This document shows positions 1 through 10,383 of a DNA stretch of 64,000 nucleotides, piece after piece. Positions within the stretch are counted from its first letter, which is position 1, and each line of letters begins with the position of its first letter. Below the pieces are notes generated by a model. That model made no database searches. It saw nothing but the letters and a program-made list of their open reading frames with translations, and was not told where the DNA came from. Position numbers and translations under genes: made by a program. The DNA lies in NCBI RefSeq assembly GCF_023053635.1, contig NC_086178.1, forward strand, positions 27,164,726-27,228,725, read 5' to 3'. The stretch is from Elgaria multicarinata webbii (Eukaryota > Chordata > Lepidosauria > Squamata > Anguidae).

Positions 1-561
1 TTTTTAGACAACATTCTCACAAAGTGCAGCAAATAATTTTTACTAGAACATTAAACATGAACCCCAGTCATTATAACACTAAAATTCTTGCAAAGCCTGC
101 ATTGTAAAACCTTTTAATTTCAAAACTTTTTACAATTTTAAATGTCCTGGGCTGGCAATAGTATAGTAAACTACATGCATAACACACATTGTACAATTCT
201 TAAACACTGACCTGACGCTGGAAACATTCTTATATGTTAAATGTTTTCTGGAGCCTTTTTCCTTTTTGAGCGTTCAGCTGAACTGCCTCTAATCAAAGAA
301 TTCTGGCTCGTAGCTGCAAGTTTGAATCATATGCTCTCAGATAAGCGTGATTAAATGGAATCCCTTAACTCTAACGGAGTGTTTTTAAGAGATCCTGCTC
401 CTACTTAGCCCGGACTAGAATGTCAGATCAGCAATCTGCAGTTGCCAACTTATTTAAAGTGTGTGTGCATATTAAGTTCCAAAGAATCATTCAGTCCTTG
501 TGGCACAAGGGTTTTTAAAGTCAATATCCAAAAGATTTCTCTTTTGCTTAGTACTCGGTCA
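1..561. other. AT-rich non-coding DNA, unassigned
   Basis: No convincing coding frame, tRNA or repeat end was recognised. The DNA is AT-rich and of mixed sequence, so it could be ordinary intergenic DNA or a distal 3' UTR of a neighbour, but nothing in it decides this. Confidence 0.4.
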
Positions 562-1040
562 CTTTGTTGTTTATTCGTTCAGTCGCTTCCGACTCTTCGT
601 GATTTCATGGACCAGCCCACGCCAGAGCTTTCTGTCGGCAGTTGCCACCCCTAGCTCCCCCAAGGTCAAGTCTGTCACCTCCAGAATATCATCCATCCAT
701 CTTGCCCTTGGTCGGCCCTCTTCCTTTTGACTTCCACTTTCCCTAGCATCAGCATCTTCTCCAGGGTATCCTGTCTTCTCATTATGTGGCCAAAGTACTT
801 CAGTTTTGCCTTTAATACCATTCCCTCAAGTGAGCAGTCTGGCTTTATTTCCTGGAGTATGGACTGGTTTGATCTTCTTGCAGTCCAAGGCACTCTCAGA
901 ATTTTCCTCCAACACCACAGTTCAAAAGCATCTATCTTCCTTCGCTCAGCCTTCCTTATGGTCCAGCTCTCGCAGCCATAGGTTACTACGGGGAATACCA
1001 TTGCTTTAACTATGCGGACCTTTGTTGTCAGTGTGTCCCA
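562..1040 (-). mobile_element. BovB (RTE clade) LINE, 3' end, 5'-truncated
   Basis: The minus strand at 1001-675 encodes a run with the BovB ORF2 C-terminal hallmarks YGCESWT, RRKIDAFELWCWR, RVPWTARRSNQSIL, LKYFGHIMRR and LEKMLMLGK. This segment lies downstream of the reverse transcriptase domain. The frame fails after about 108 residues, so it is a dead copy. The 3' end reads out at 562 near TTGTTGTTTATTCG on the + strand, the same end as the short copy at 31509. A 6-base match, CGGTCA, occurs at 556-561 and 1041-1046 and is a plausible target-site duplication. BovB is known for patchy distribution between squamates and ruminants. Confidence 0.88.
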
Positions 1041-1046
1041 CGGTCA

Positions 1047-1890
1047 GGAATGCTGGGACAGCAGGATGGGGAACGTAGGGCGGCGGCTCCAGGCAAGCTC
1101 CCACCCTACCCCACCCCACTTACCTGCTCTGTCGTCGCTGGGCCCGAGCTTGAACTGAGCGCCCTGGTGCACCCGGAAGCAAGGCCACACCTGCAGCCTT
1201 GCTTCTGGGTGGACCCAGGGGCTCTATTCAAGCTTGGGCCAGGCAACGACAGAGAAGGTAAGAAACCCCCCCCCCGCCTGGCCCCTTACCTGGACCTGCC
1301 GCTACCGCTGCACAAAGTGCGGCAGCTCCAGGCAACCCCCCTCCTGCCTGGCCCCTTACCTGGAGCCGCCACTGCACGAACTGTGGGAGTGGCAGCTCCA
1401 GGCAAGCCCCCCTGCACCCCGCAACTTACCTTCTCCATCATGGCCAGGCCCGGGCTTGAATCTAGCCTCCGGGTCCACCCAGAAGCAAGGCTGCAGGTGC
1501 AGACTTGCTTCCGGGTGGACCAGGGTGCTCAATTCAAGCCTGGGCCCAGCAACGATGGAGCAGGTAAGTGGGGTGGGGTGGGGTGGGGGCTTGCCTGGAG
1601 CCGGCGCCGCAGTTCATACAGCAGCGGCAGTGAGTCCAGGTAAGGGCCCAGGCGGGAGGGGGAGTTCTTACCTGCTCTGTCATCACCGGGCCCAGGCTTG
1701 AATTGAGCTTCCGGGTGGACCAGGGCACTCAGTTCAAGCCCAGGCCCAGCGACGATGGAGTGGGGTGGGGCTTACCTGGCAGCAGGGCCAGGCAGGAGGG
1801 GGAGTTTTCTTACCTGCTCCGTTGTCGCAGTCCAACACCTTTGTTGGGTACCAGGTTGGGGAAGGGCTGCTCTAAACAAAAAAAGAAGTA
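1047..1890. repeat. GC-rich array of imperfect direct and inverted units
   Basis: Units share a CTTACCT start, a GGCCC/GGGCTTGAA core and a stretch resembling CCGGGTGGACC. Some copies are inverted, for example the paired GGTGGACCAGGG and its complement-like partners near 1140-1230, 1440-1560 and 1675-1760. Open frames here are by-products of high GC and carry no domain. The same core, TTGAATTGAGC or a close variant, recurs at 2700-2960 and near 11970, so this is a repeat family, not a gene. Confidence 0.6.
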
Positions 1891-2167
1891 GGTGGCTCTA
1901 AGTTGTTCGTCATCAGTTTTCCACAACCCCACAGTCACCTCTGCATATCCTATTCTCCATCCTGTCCTCATGGTTCATCTGCTTTGGGAGAATGAGAATT
2001 TCACTGGTACTTTCTGCCTCCTTAGGGAGGATGTGGCATTAAGGCTGGTAAGCCTTAACTCCCAATTTCCCCGCTTTTTGGTGCTTGGTGGAAAAGTGTA
2101 CGTCCTTAACGTTGTTTTATAAACCGTAGGTTTTTTGTTTATTGAATTTCATGGCTTTTTGTAAAGG
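1891..2167. other. Short unassigned spacer
   Basis: Low-GC mixed sequence between the GC-rich array and the MITE that follows. No coding or repeat signal was recognised. Confidence 0.35.
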
Positions 2168-2397
2168 ATGACCAGAGCCCTGCCCTCTTTTAAATGGGGT
2201 CACTCTAGTATAGCTCCTGCAGCTTTTACTGTTGTGATGAAGAGGGAATTTCACCAGGTTCTGCATGCATACAGATGATACCTGCTGAAATGCCCTTTTC
2301 AATACAACTGTTAAAGATACAGGAGCCCTGTCCTCCTTTTCATATGGTCACCCTAGCCATATGGAAAGGAGGACAGGGCTCCTGTATCTTTAACAGT
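2168..2397. mobile_element. MITE plus inverted end fragment, perfect-looking hairpin
   Basis: About 190 bp (2168-2356) has imperfect terminal inverted repeats: one end reads GACCAGAGCCCTGCCCTC, the other AGGAGCCCTGTCCTCC. Directly after it, 2357-2397 repeats the right end in reverse, so about 2308-2349 and 2357-2397 pair almost perfectly around CACCCTAG. It resembles a short vertebrate DNA-transposon MITE, probably hAT-like, but no transposase sequence shows the superfamily. Confidence 0.65.
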
Positions 2398-3300
2398 GCC
2401 AAGCCCCCCCTCCACCTGCAACCCCCCAACAGCCCGGCCCGGCCTGGCCTTTCACAGCCGTACGAAGTACAGTGGCAGCGGCGTGGCCAGGGAATCACCC
2501 CCCCACCCCCCCAACAGCCCGGACCGGCTCAGCCTGGACCGGCCTGCCGCCGCTGTACGAAGTACAGCAGCAGTGGCGGGGCCAGGGAATCTCCACCCCA
2601 CCCCCAACAGCCCGGCCCAGCCTACCGCCGCCGCCACCGCCACACGAAGTACGGCGGCAGCGGCAGGGCCAGGGAAGCCCCCACCCAACCAACATCACTT
2701 ACCTTCCTCTCCGCCGGCCGTCCCAGGATTAAATTGAGCCCCTGGCTTCACTGGAAGCTAGGCCAAGGTGGGGCCAGGGAATCCCCCCACCCCCCAACAG
2801 CCCGGCCCGGCCTACTGCTGCCACTGCTGCCGCTCAAAGTACAGTGGCAGCGGCGGGGCCAGGGAAGCCCCCCCACCCAACATCACTTACCTTCCTCTCC
2901 TCCAGCCATCCCAGGATTAAATTGAGCCCCTGGCTTAACTGGAAGCTAGGCTAAGGCCTAACTTCCAGTGAATCCAGGGGCTCCGTTCAGACCTGGGACA
3001 GCCGGCGGAGGAGGTGGTAAGTCGCCGCTCCCCCCCCAGCCTGGGCCCACCGCTGCTGCCGTACAAACTGCGGCGGCGGCCCTACACAATCCCCCACTCC
3101 CCCCGCACAAGCCCAACCCCCCCAATGTCACTTACCTCCCGGTCCCCCCGCCACGCCTGGGCCCGCCGCTGCACGAACTGCAGCAGCGGCTCCAGGCTAG
3201 CCCCCCCACCCAACTTACCTCATCCCTTCAGACCACGCTCTCCCTTCTCTCCCCTTCCCTCTGGGGAATCTGACGCTGACGCGCATGCATTAGCTTATCA
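2398..3300. repeat. GC-rich array, second block
   Basis: Contains at least four units with CGAAGTACAGTGGCAGCGGC-like cores separated by CCCCCAACAGCCCGGC-like spacers, and two near-identical blocks with CTTACCTTCCTCTCC followed by CCCAGGATTAAATTGAGCCC (about 2697-2760 and 2886-2950). Inverted copies of GGCTTCACTGGAAGCTAGG lie at about 2740-2762 and 2955-2975. Proline-rich frames on both strands reflect composition only. Confidence 0.6.
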
Positions 3301-3392
3301 GATTCCCCATAGTGAAACATGGGGATTTTTAAAAAAGGTTTAAAAATTGATGGAATGGTCTTTTGAAAAAAGAAAGGCCATTCCATCAATGG
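3262..3392. repeat. Two short hairpins
   Basis: GGGGAATCTGA near 3262 pairs with TCAGATTCCCC near 3297-3308. A second hairpin pairs ATTGATGGAATGG (from 3347) with CCATTCCATCAAT (to 3390). They probably belong to the ends of non-autonomous DNA elements. Confidence 0.55.
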
Positions 3393-4511
3393 GGAGTATA
3401 GGGCAATGCAATCCTACTAATGGATTGCATGGGGAGGCTTCCAATTTGGCACTATAAGTGCGCAAAAAAATGGTCGCCAACCCGGAAGTATGTCTGAACA
3501 CTTTGAAACAGACATGCTTCCCCCCTTTTGTCCTTTGAACTCCCATCCAGCCCTCAATATTTCAGCAATCTTCCTGAAACGCGCAGGGTATATAAAGCCA
3601 GCATTTCTTTCTGGCAGTACTGTGTTCCAGAAAGATTGCTGTAATATTTTTCATTTTAGGCTGCTAGGTTGACCCCCCCCCCCCAGTAACTCCATTTAAC
3701 ATGGTGGAATGCTCGTTTTACTTACTGTCCTTAACTACAGGAAACACGACTGTGTTTCCTGTAATTCCTACTGCAATTCAAGTCATTGATGACGCCCATA
3801 TATTTCTCCAAATAAATTAATATAAATTTTAGAATGGTTCAATTTCTTTATTACATAAAGGAATTAAAGGCAGGTGGTTCTAACACCCCCTCTTTATTTC
3901 TTCAATCCCTTAGTGCACCACTGAGCATTCTTCAAGTCGTAGAAGTTATTTAGAAAAAGGTTTATTTCCTGCAACGTAAGTATGATATTTTAAAAAACGT
4001 TTTCATCAGCACAGTGTAGCTACGTCTGTGATTCTAAACCCCCGCACTTTATTTTTCTAATCCTTCAGTGGTATGCTGAGCGTTGTTGCAGCAATGCTCT
4101 TACTTTACGACAAGATAGATTGTATGTCACGTGAATATTGTATATGTGAAACTCACATGTTTTTCTAACAGAGTTCTGTAAGGAGGAAATAGCAAGGAGT
4201 ACATCCTCAGAAGACATTGAGGGTGTTTGTTCTATATTGGCTGTTTCTCCAGAGCATCGATCATTTTCCTTTTGTTTTTTCCCATTTCCTAATGCATAAT
4301 ACAAGAATGAACATTTTTCTCTAAAGTATCACTTTTAATCTTTTATTTATTATGGGTAATGTCTGCTGTATACTATTATTAAATTCCTAAATTACATAGT
4401 ACAGCCATCCTGTGTTATAGTGCCTTTAATAAAAATTTCACAGGTAAGTATTAAAATTTTCATTACATACTTGGATATTAAAAAAGAAGCATTAATTATG
4501 GTAATGCACAT
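3393..4511. other. Unassigned DNA with a weak pair of direct repeats
   Basis: AT-rich sequence. About 70 bp at 3873-3945 and 4035-4105 are alike (TTCTAA, a C-run, CTTTATTT, TTCAATCC/CTAATCC, then GCTGAGC or ACTGAGC), suggesting an old duplication. This may be the 3' flank or 3' end of the Harbinger element that follows, but I could not find its terminal inverted repeat. Confidence 0.35.
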
Positions 4512-5564
4512 TTAAACAGTACCTCTACTCCCTTGCTGAGCACTGGACTCCCCATGAACGTCATTAATATTCCTTTCAACTGCGTTGTCATTTGTATTTT
4601 GATCAGAAACCAAAATAAAATTGTCTTCTGCACGTCCATCATTTCTTTCCATCCAGCGCAGCTTTCTTGTTCTTGAAAGAGCTGTAGTGATATAGCAGAA
4701 ATATTAGAAGTAACTTCATAAATATTACTTAGTTTATTTTGTTATTAATACACTATGAAGGACATTACGTGCTACTTTGCAATAATATGTAATAAAATAT
4801 ATTCCATTTCCAACTGTAAAAATAACCAATTGCTTCTATAAATATTAATGTGTAATAAATGCACATGTCTCTGGAAGTAATATCATATCTGCTAATTCTA
4901 TTTATTAAATAATACCATCAATAATTAACTTTTAGAAGACTAGCTATAAATGCATCTTCTTTAATAATAAATAATAGGTGATAATTGATTTATGTATGAG
5001 AACAGCATATAATCCACATTCTTAAATATTACCAAACTATATTATTATAAAATATAAGGACTGATAATTACACATAACTTTACAAGATGTTGCAATGCAT
5101 TTCTACTTAAGTTTATCCTTACTGACGTACTTATTACTTTTGTAAAAAAAAAAAAAAAAGTTTTGTAAAAAATAATAATATTTTTTTAAAGAAGGAGGGG
5201 AAAGCAAGGCAATTGAAAACTCACATGGAGGATGGCGATGTATCCAGCTGGGACTGCTGCCTAGTCTCCAAATTTCCCTCATCTCTCTGAAGAATGCTGG
5301 ACGTGACAAGGGAGGTGGATGGCTGACATGCTCCTCCATACTTTCAAAAAATAAACCCTTCACAAACTTGAATTTTGGTCTAGCCTGAATTGCAGTTCTC
5401 ACAAACCCATGCTCTCTCATTTTTAATACCGCTTTTCAGAATATAATAATTGTCCTTAATGAAGAGCTTGACATTAGACGTTCAGCCTGACCACTTTCCT
5501 TTAATAACTTTAGGAGGAGACAGACCTCATCATCCTGCCAGTACCTCAACTTCACAGCAGCCAT
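4512..5564 (-). pseudogene. Harbinger Myb/SANT-like DNA-binding protein, two exons
   Basis: Exon 1 runs 5564-5225 and opens MAAVKLRYWQDDEVCLLLKL, the tryptophan-rich start of a trihelix Myb/SANT domain; the third-helix region reads MREHGFVRTAIQARPKFKFVK. It ends after codon base 1 at CCAT|GTGAGT. Exon 2 starts at 4681 after CACTACAG and continues in frame (SLSRTRKLRWMERNDG) to TAA at 4514-4512. Spliced length is about 169 codons. One in-frame stop (TGA) sits between the two helix blocks, just before KAVLKMREHG, and an alanine replaces the usual cysteine in the QCR-type motif. Exon boundaries are inferred from consensus splice signals and frame agreement. Confidence 0.75.
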
Positions 5565-6079
5565 TTTCGAAGTCTTCTTTCAGTTAATGACAAGAAACCT
5601 GTGCATTAGCGCAGGGTCCGTTGTGAATGACATGCTCAGTTACCCTATTGGGTTAAAGTCATTACCTTTTCTGAGTAGACGTCGTAAAATGTAGTAAATG
5701 TTGAAACTCCAGCCATTTTTATTTTATTTTGTAGTATAGCAAGGGAAGGTGCTTGCATTAGGAATGCTTAGGGAATGGAGACACACTTTGAGACATGCAC
5801 AGTTTTGATAACTGTATTTTAAACAGAGCTTGAGTATTGATCAGAATGCTTGGAAACTCAATGAGTAATGTGGATAAGACATAGAAGTTTACAGAATGTT
5901 ACAATGTCAGTACTGATGACAGAGAAAATAATTGTTTTATATTACTTAACATGAATTTCCTAAATTAACAATTACAGCATTGCCATACAGAGTTTTTCAA
6001 CTGTAGAATTTTTCAAGTGCACATTATAGCAGTTACATACAAAACAGAGTTTAGGAGTGATTTCTAATACAAAAACATA
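5565..6079. other. Spacer between the two Harbinger genes
   Basis: AT-rich internal transposon DNA between the start of the Myb-like gene and the end of the transposase gene. It must hold the Myb-like gene's promoter if that gene was ever transcribed on its own. No further frame was recognised. Confidence 0.45.
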
Positions 6080-7432
6080 TTACAGTCTCCTGTGCTGTTG
6101 CCAATAGTACTCGCACATCGCCTTTCTAATTCGAGTACCAGACACAGCGTCAACGTTATTTTGTCCATTGTAAGGTATCCCCAAGGTAGCTAGAGAAATA
6201 GTGTTCGGTTCCTCATAATTCTCATGCAGCGCGTGGCCCTTGGTTTCACAAATGTTGTGTAAAATTACACAAGCAGAGATGACGGAAATTACATTTTCTT
6301 CAGCAACATACAATCTCTCCGTTAAGCAACGCCACTGGCTTTTTAAACATCCAAAAGCCCGCTCAACTACATTACGGGCACGGCTTAGCTGGTAGTTAAA
6401 ATATGCCTGTTTGGAGGAGACATGTCCACTGAAGGGTTTCATAAGCCATGGGCGGATCAGATATGCGCCATCCGCAACAATCACTGGTGAGATTGTATTT
6501 CTCCCCACAGTCCATTTTGGATTTTCAGGGAGCAGTGCCCCAGCCTCCATTACCTCGAACAGGTTTGAGTTACGGAATACATAGGCGTCGTGGTTGCGAC
6601 CACTCCAGCCAATTTTGACATTGATGAAACGGCTGGTGTGATCAGTTGCTCCTTGAAGAAGCATAGAGTAATATCTTTTTCTATTAATAAAATCATCCCC
6701 TTGCTTTATCAGGGAGACAATAGGAATATGTGTTCCATCTAGAGCTGAAAAACAGTGTTTGAAGCCTAATTTGTCGAATCCATCCAAAATCTGTGGGGGG
6801 GGAAATAAAAAAAATAAACATCAATCACAATCCCTAATATCACATTTAAACAGCATCTACAATCATTGATGTAAGAAATAATAACGGTACACGGAAGTTG
6901 GAATTAATCGAATGCTTACAAATTGATAAACACAGTAAACCAGATTTAGCTCTATTTTTACCTACGAATTATTTGAAATCTGTGCATGTGCGCATAATAC
7001 TTAAGAAATGTATAAAAAAATTACCTTCTGTAGATTTCCAACACATACAGTCTTTTTCAGAAGCTTTTCAGAAGCTTTTCCTCTAGGGCCAAACAGAATT
7101 CCATGTACACTGTAGCAACAGTTGATTGCCCAGCTCCGAACAAATTAGCTGCACTTTTGTAGTACCCCGGATTGGCTAATTTCCAAATCGCAATTGCAAC
7201 TTTCTTTTCAACTGGTATGGGTTCATGCATTGTGGTACACTTCCGAAAGAGAAGGAATTAACAGGGCAACTATTTCGAATAAGGTTGCCCTTGTCATTCT
7301 AAAGGTGTCGATCCACTGCGCATCGTTCCATATCTTTAGGACAAAGTTTTCCCACCAATCTTTGCTGGTGGGAATGGACCAGTATCGTCGGAACATGACA
7401 GGCACGTGGATTAATCTTGAAATTTGGGCCAT
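6080..7432 (-). pseudogene. Harbinger DDE transposase (HARBI1-like), two exons, frame-damaged
   Basis: Exon 2 (6790-6080) is open for about 236 codons and keeps the DDE triad: ALDGTHIPI (Asp about 18), VIVADGAYLI (Asp about 107), RNVVERAFG (Glu about 143), then the C-terminal ACVILHNICE helix. Upstream, 7432-7025 encodes RRYWSIPTSKDWWENFV, a helix-turn-helix block (PIPVEKKVAIAIWKLANPG, then FGAGQSTVATVY) and KKTVCVGNLQK. A 234-bp intron at 7024-6791 is inferred: AAG|GTAATT donor and a pyrimidine tract ending CACAG. Exon 1 has a one-base loss near VYHN/MHEP and an 11-bp tandem duplication near LEEKLLK, both shifting frame. Related vertebrate proteins have about 350-400 residues. Confidence 0.87.
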
Positions 7433-7449
7433 GTCATTAAGGTTAACGT

Positions 7450-7908
7450 TTACACATTGAACAAGGCAGGCAAACCTCCTTCTATATAATCTGTACTACT
7501 CAGCCGTGAATGGCGAATCATCACTTCCTCCTCATCCATATCTTGCAAGGCATGAATTGCACTCTCCAATGTATGCAATGCCACCGAAATCATATGAAAA
7601 AATTTCTTGAGATTCCGTTCGCCAGCCATTACATCTATCAGTACAACCACCAAAGCAAGAAGTCCTCCAGAAATCCTGCCTGAAATTTTTCCGAATGGGG
7701 AGCATGCACATTGCAAACGGGCAAAGGCAGAGGTGCATAAGTGAGTCACAGGAAGTAGGAGGTTCGCTTCAGAGACGGTATGAAGCATAATGAAGAACGT
7801 TGGAAAGAAGAGTGTGCTGGGGTAAAACGAAAGAAGCAAAGGTATTTCGGTGGGCTCAGTTGCATTTGGTAACGTAGCAAGGAATGACGCAACAATGTAA
7901 TTAAACAC
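7450..7908 (-). pseudogene. Possible N-terminal extension of the Harbinger transposase
   Basis: A 152-codon open frame on the same strand ends just upstream of the transposase start block, in a different frame. Its C-terminal part (LESAIHALQDMDEEEVMIRH) is helical and acidic, in keeping with the variable N-terminal regions of vertebrate Harbinger transposases. The N-terminal half has no motif that I recognise. It may instead be chance open sequence. Confidence 0.4.
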
Positions 7909-7924
7909 CGGTGTAATGAATAGT

Positions 7925-9395
7925 GTAGATCCCCTCCTGGAGATGGAATGGATGGAGTCAGTGACGAATCAGAAGACGAGTTGGATTCATGGTCATCAGG
8001 TGAGTCTGGGGGGTGGGGGGAACCCAGTTGGTTAATTGTTGGCTCGACAATGGAAGAGCTGTGTGGCGTTCACTCGCAGGAGGTGGAAGGAGTGGGGGGC
8101 ACATTACCCTAGGTCAATTCAGAGACGTTCCACATGGCAACACCGGTGGTGGCGGTGTAGCCAAGTTCGGTGGTGTAGGTCTCCGAAAAGTCTGTTGTGT
8201 CGGTGGATGGATTGACAGTGGTCCTAAGTGACGCTCTCTTTGGCATGGAACTCGGTAGCCTTAGTAATCTGGCCAGTAGTCATGGTAATATGCTAGTGGT
8301 TGGTGGCAACCATAGTCATTGTCCCAATCTCTGCATGCGGATTTAGATCAGTCGTGATGTCCTCGATAATCAGTACGGTAGTAGTGCTCTGATTCCTGTT
8401 TCCCTGGATGGGATTATGAGGGAGATCAGTATCAAGGGCTCAATCATCGACTCAGAGGTGGAGATGGAATCCATCTGTGTCAGTACCGCAGCTTGGAGGT
8501 ACTGATCGGTCCCTAGAAACATCTTGGGAGCGATTTACTCTTGGTGGCAGTGGGGAGAATTCTCTGATTTCCCCTTCCAACGCAGTCGAGATGGGCTCAA
8601 TAATGAGCGAAGGAAGTGGTGATCTCACCAACGCTCTGATGGGGGACTCCGTTAGAGATGGCGGCAGCGGTACAACTATTCTTTTGGTTCCTCTGAATTT
8701 CTTGGCTTTTTGGCTTTTTTCGCCAATTTCCTCGCTACCATCTGAGTGAGGGAGGAGGTCGTGCGACTCTCACTCGAAGGTTGGGATGGTGCGGGAGCCA
8801 ATTGCTCTTCGGGCACCATGTCCGCCATTGTTGCAGTCGATTTTTGGGCATTGACTGCTTGAAGAGCTTTCTGCCAGAGGATGGATTTCAGTCTATTGGC
8901 TCTATTCCTTCTAGCCTGTTTGGAGAAGGACATGCAAAGTTAGCATGTCTCAACGATGTGTGTTTCTCCCAGGCACAGTAGGCATAAGGTGTGGCCATCA
9001 GAGGGTGGCAACTTGCTGCCGTACTAGTTGCACTTGGTGAAAGGGGCCTTAAGGGCCATGCGCTCAAAGAGCAAATCAAACAATAACTAAAGAAGATTCT
9101 TTTTTTTAAGAAAAGGGAAAAGAAACAAGGAAAAGAAAAATAACGAACCAACTCTCTTTTCTCTCTCTCTATCTCAGCAGGCCTAACTATAAACTGAGGA
9201 AGTCCCTGACGAGGCAACCTAGATTGCGCTCAAAAAGGAACTGATGGTTTAGGTGGGAACACGGTACATATACGCATGATGGTGGGGGAGGAGTTCCTGC
9301 CTAAAACGCTTCTCAGCTATTGGAAATTCCAATCGAGACTCTGCCCAGGTGCAGAGCCCCATTAAGTGTGATGCACAGAGACCACAAAGAAGAAT
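7925..9395 (-). mobile_element. DIRS-like retrotransposon fossil, 5' part
   Basis: Read on the minus strand, the segment shows features of the ORF1 (gag-like) region of vertebrate DIRS-type elements: a cysteine/histidine box of the form DGHTLCLLCLGETH followed by a basic arginine-rich stretch, and further on an acidic serine-rich region (PPDSPDDHESNSSSD). The 9100-9395 part would be the 5' terminal region. No reverse transcriptase or tyrosine recombinase is present, so it is a broken partial copy carrying several breaks. Assignment is by motif resemblance; age looks old. Confidence 0.5.
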
Positions 9396-10186
9396 ACTGA
9401 AATAATGGTTACTAGAGATCACCCTGATGGATTCTGCTCATTTTTGTTTTTAACTGAAGCTTAAGCAGTGTAAACGTGCAGAAAATTTTGAAATTTTGAA
9501 AAAGTTCAAAGCTCAAGCTATAATAGCAATTAATTTCCTCTGTACCAAACAGGCAGGGCAGCCACTCCAGCAGCAGGAGTGACGGACAGCCCTGCTCAGC
9601 CAGTCAGTGTGGTGTGAAGGTAGGCCCCTGGCCCAGTTAGGCTTTCACCACCAATGGAGATGGTGAAAGGGATGGAGGCAGCCAATCAGGGTGCATGAGG
9701 GAGGGAGCCGGGCTACACCCAATGCAAATTTCAGAGGGGGGGAATCATTATGTATGGGCCATGTTTCCATTATTCATTGGACTCTTCTATGGTGAGGGGA
9801 CCAAAGGACACAAAAGAAAGGAGCAGGGCTACCAGCACCCATGGCAACATGGCTTTACACGAGTATCATATGAATTGGTCTCAACCAAAGGTTGACTTGG
9901 GCTGAACTGTCATGTGCAACTGCCCACACTACCATGGAGGGTTCTTCCATCATTCTTCTGAACCAGCAGAACCATTCTTCTCTTCTTTTCCTTCCTTCCT
10001 CCTGGGCCAAAGGATATTAATTCCATAGGTGGTTTGCTTTTATTTAAAATATTTATTTAAATATTCTAATATGGTAGGGAAACCGCAATCCCAATCAGGG
10101 TTGCTGTGGTGGGATTGTTCCCAGCAATCCCATCTCAGCGGGCAGGGAGAAGAAGTTAAGCTTCCCATCCCTGGGAGGGACGATGT
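9396..10186. other. Unassigned intergenic DNA
   Basis: No domain-bearing frame and no repeat end that I recognise. Short self-similar CAGCAG/CTGCTC stretches occur at 9550-9600. Confidence 0.35.
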
Positions 10187-10383
10187 GGAACATAGGAAGC
10201 TGCCTTATACTGAGTCAGACCACTGGTCCATCTAGCCAAGTATTGTCAACACTGACTGGCAGTGGCTCCCCAGGGTTTCAGGTAGGTGTTTTTCCTGCCC
10301 TACTTGGAGATACCAGGGGTTGAACCTGGGACCTTCTGCGTGCAAAGCAGATGCTCTACCACTGAGCCACAGACCCTCCCCTG
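10187..10383 (-). mobile_element. tRNA-Ala-derived SINE, near full length
   Basis: On the minus strand the 5' head reads like tRNA-Ala: GTGGCTCAGTGGTAGAGC (A box), an anticodon-loop CTTTGCA-like segment, and GGTTCAACCCC (B box). The body carries the family features CCTGAAACCCTGGGGAGCCA and CAGTCAGTGTTGACAATAC, and the tail CTGAGTCAGACCA to AAGGCAGCTTCCTATGTTCC (with small changes). It is the most complete copy here; other copies lie at 37921, 41630, 50265, 53047, 57888 and 58330. Confidence 0.88.

Larger units (their letters stand above)
4512..7908 (-). mobile_element. PIF/Harbinger DNA transposon with both genes
   Basis: Two genes typical of PIF/Harbinger elements lie on the minus strand: a DDE transposase (about 7908 or 7432 down to 6080) and a Myb/SANT-like protein (5564 down to 4512). 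Both appear spliced and both are damaged. Termini were not resolved, so the true element is likely longer at each side; a DIRS-like fossil abuts its 5' side at about 7925. In this superfamily both proteins act together: the Myb-like protein binds element DNA and helps recruit the transposase, and target duplications are usually 3 bp. Confidence 0.85.

Noticed and set aside
1050-1643. 197-codon open frame, proline- and glycine-rich
   Set aside because: It lies in a GC-rich repeat array with open frames on both strands, has no domain, and its units recur elsewhere.
2275-2925. 216-codon open frame
   Set aside because: Proline-rich by composition; it starts inside a MITE and crosses repeat units, so it is not a gene.
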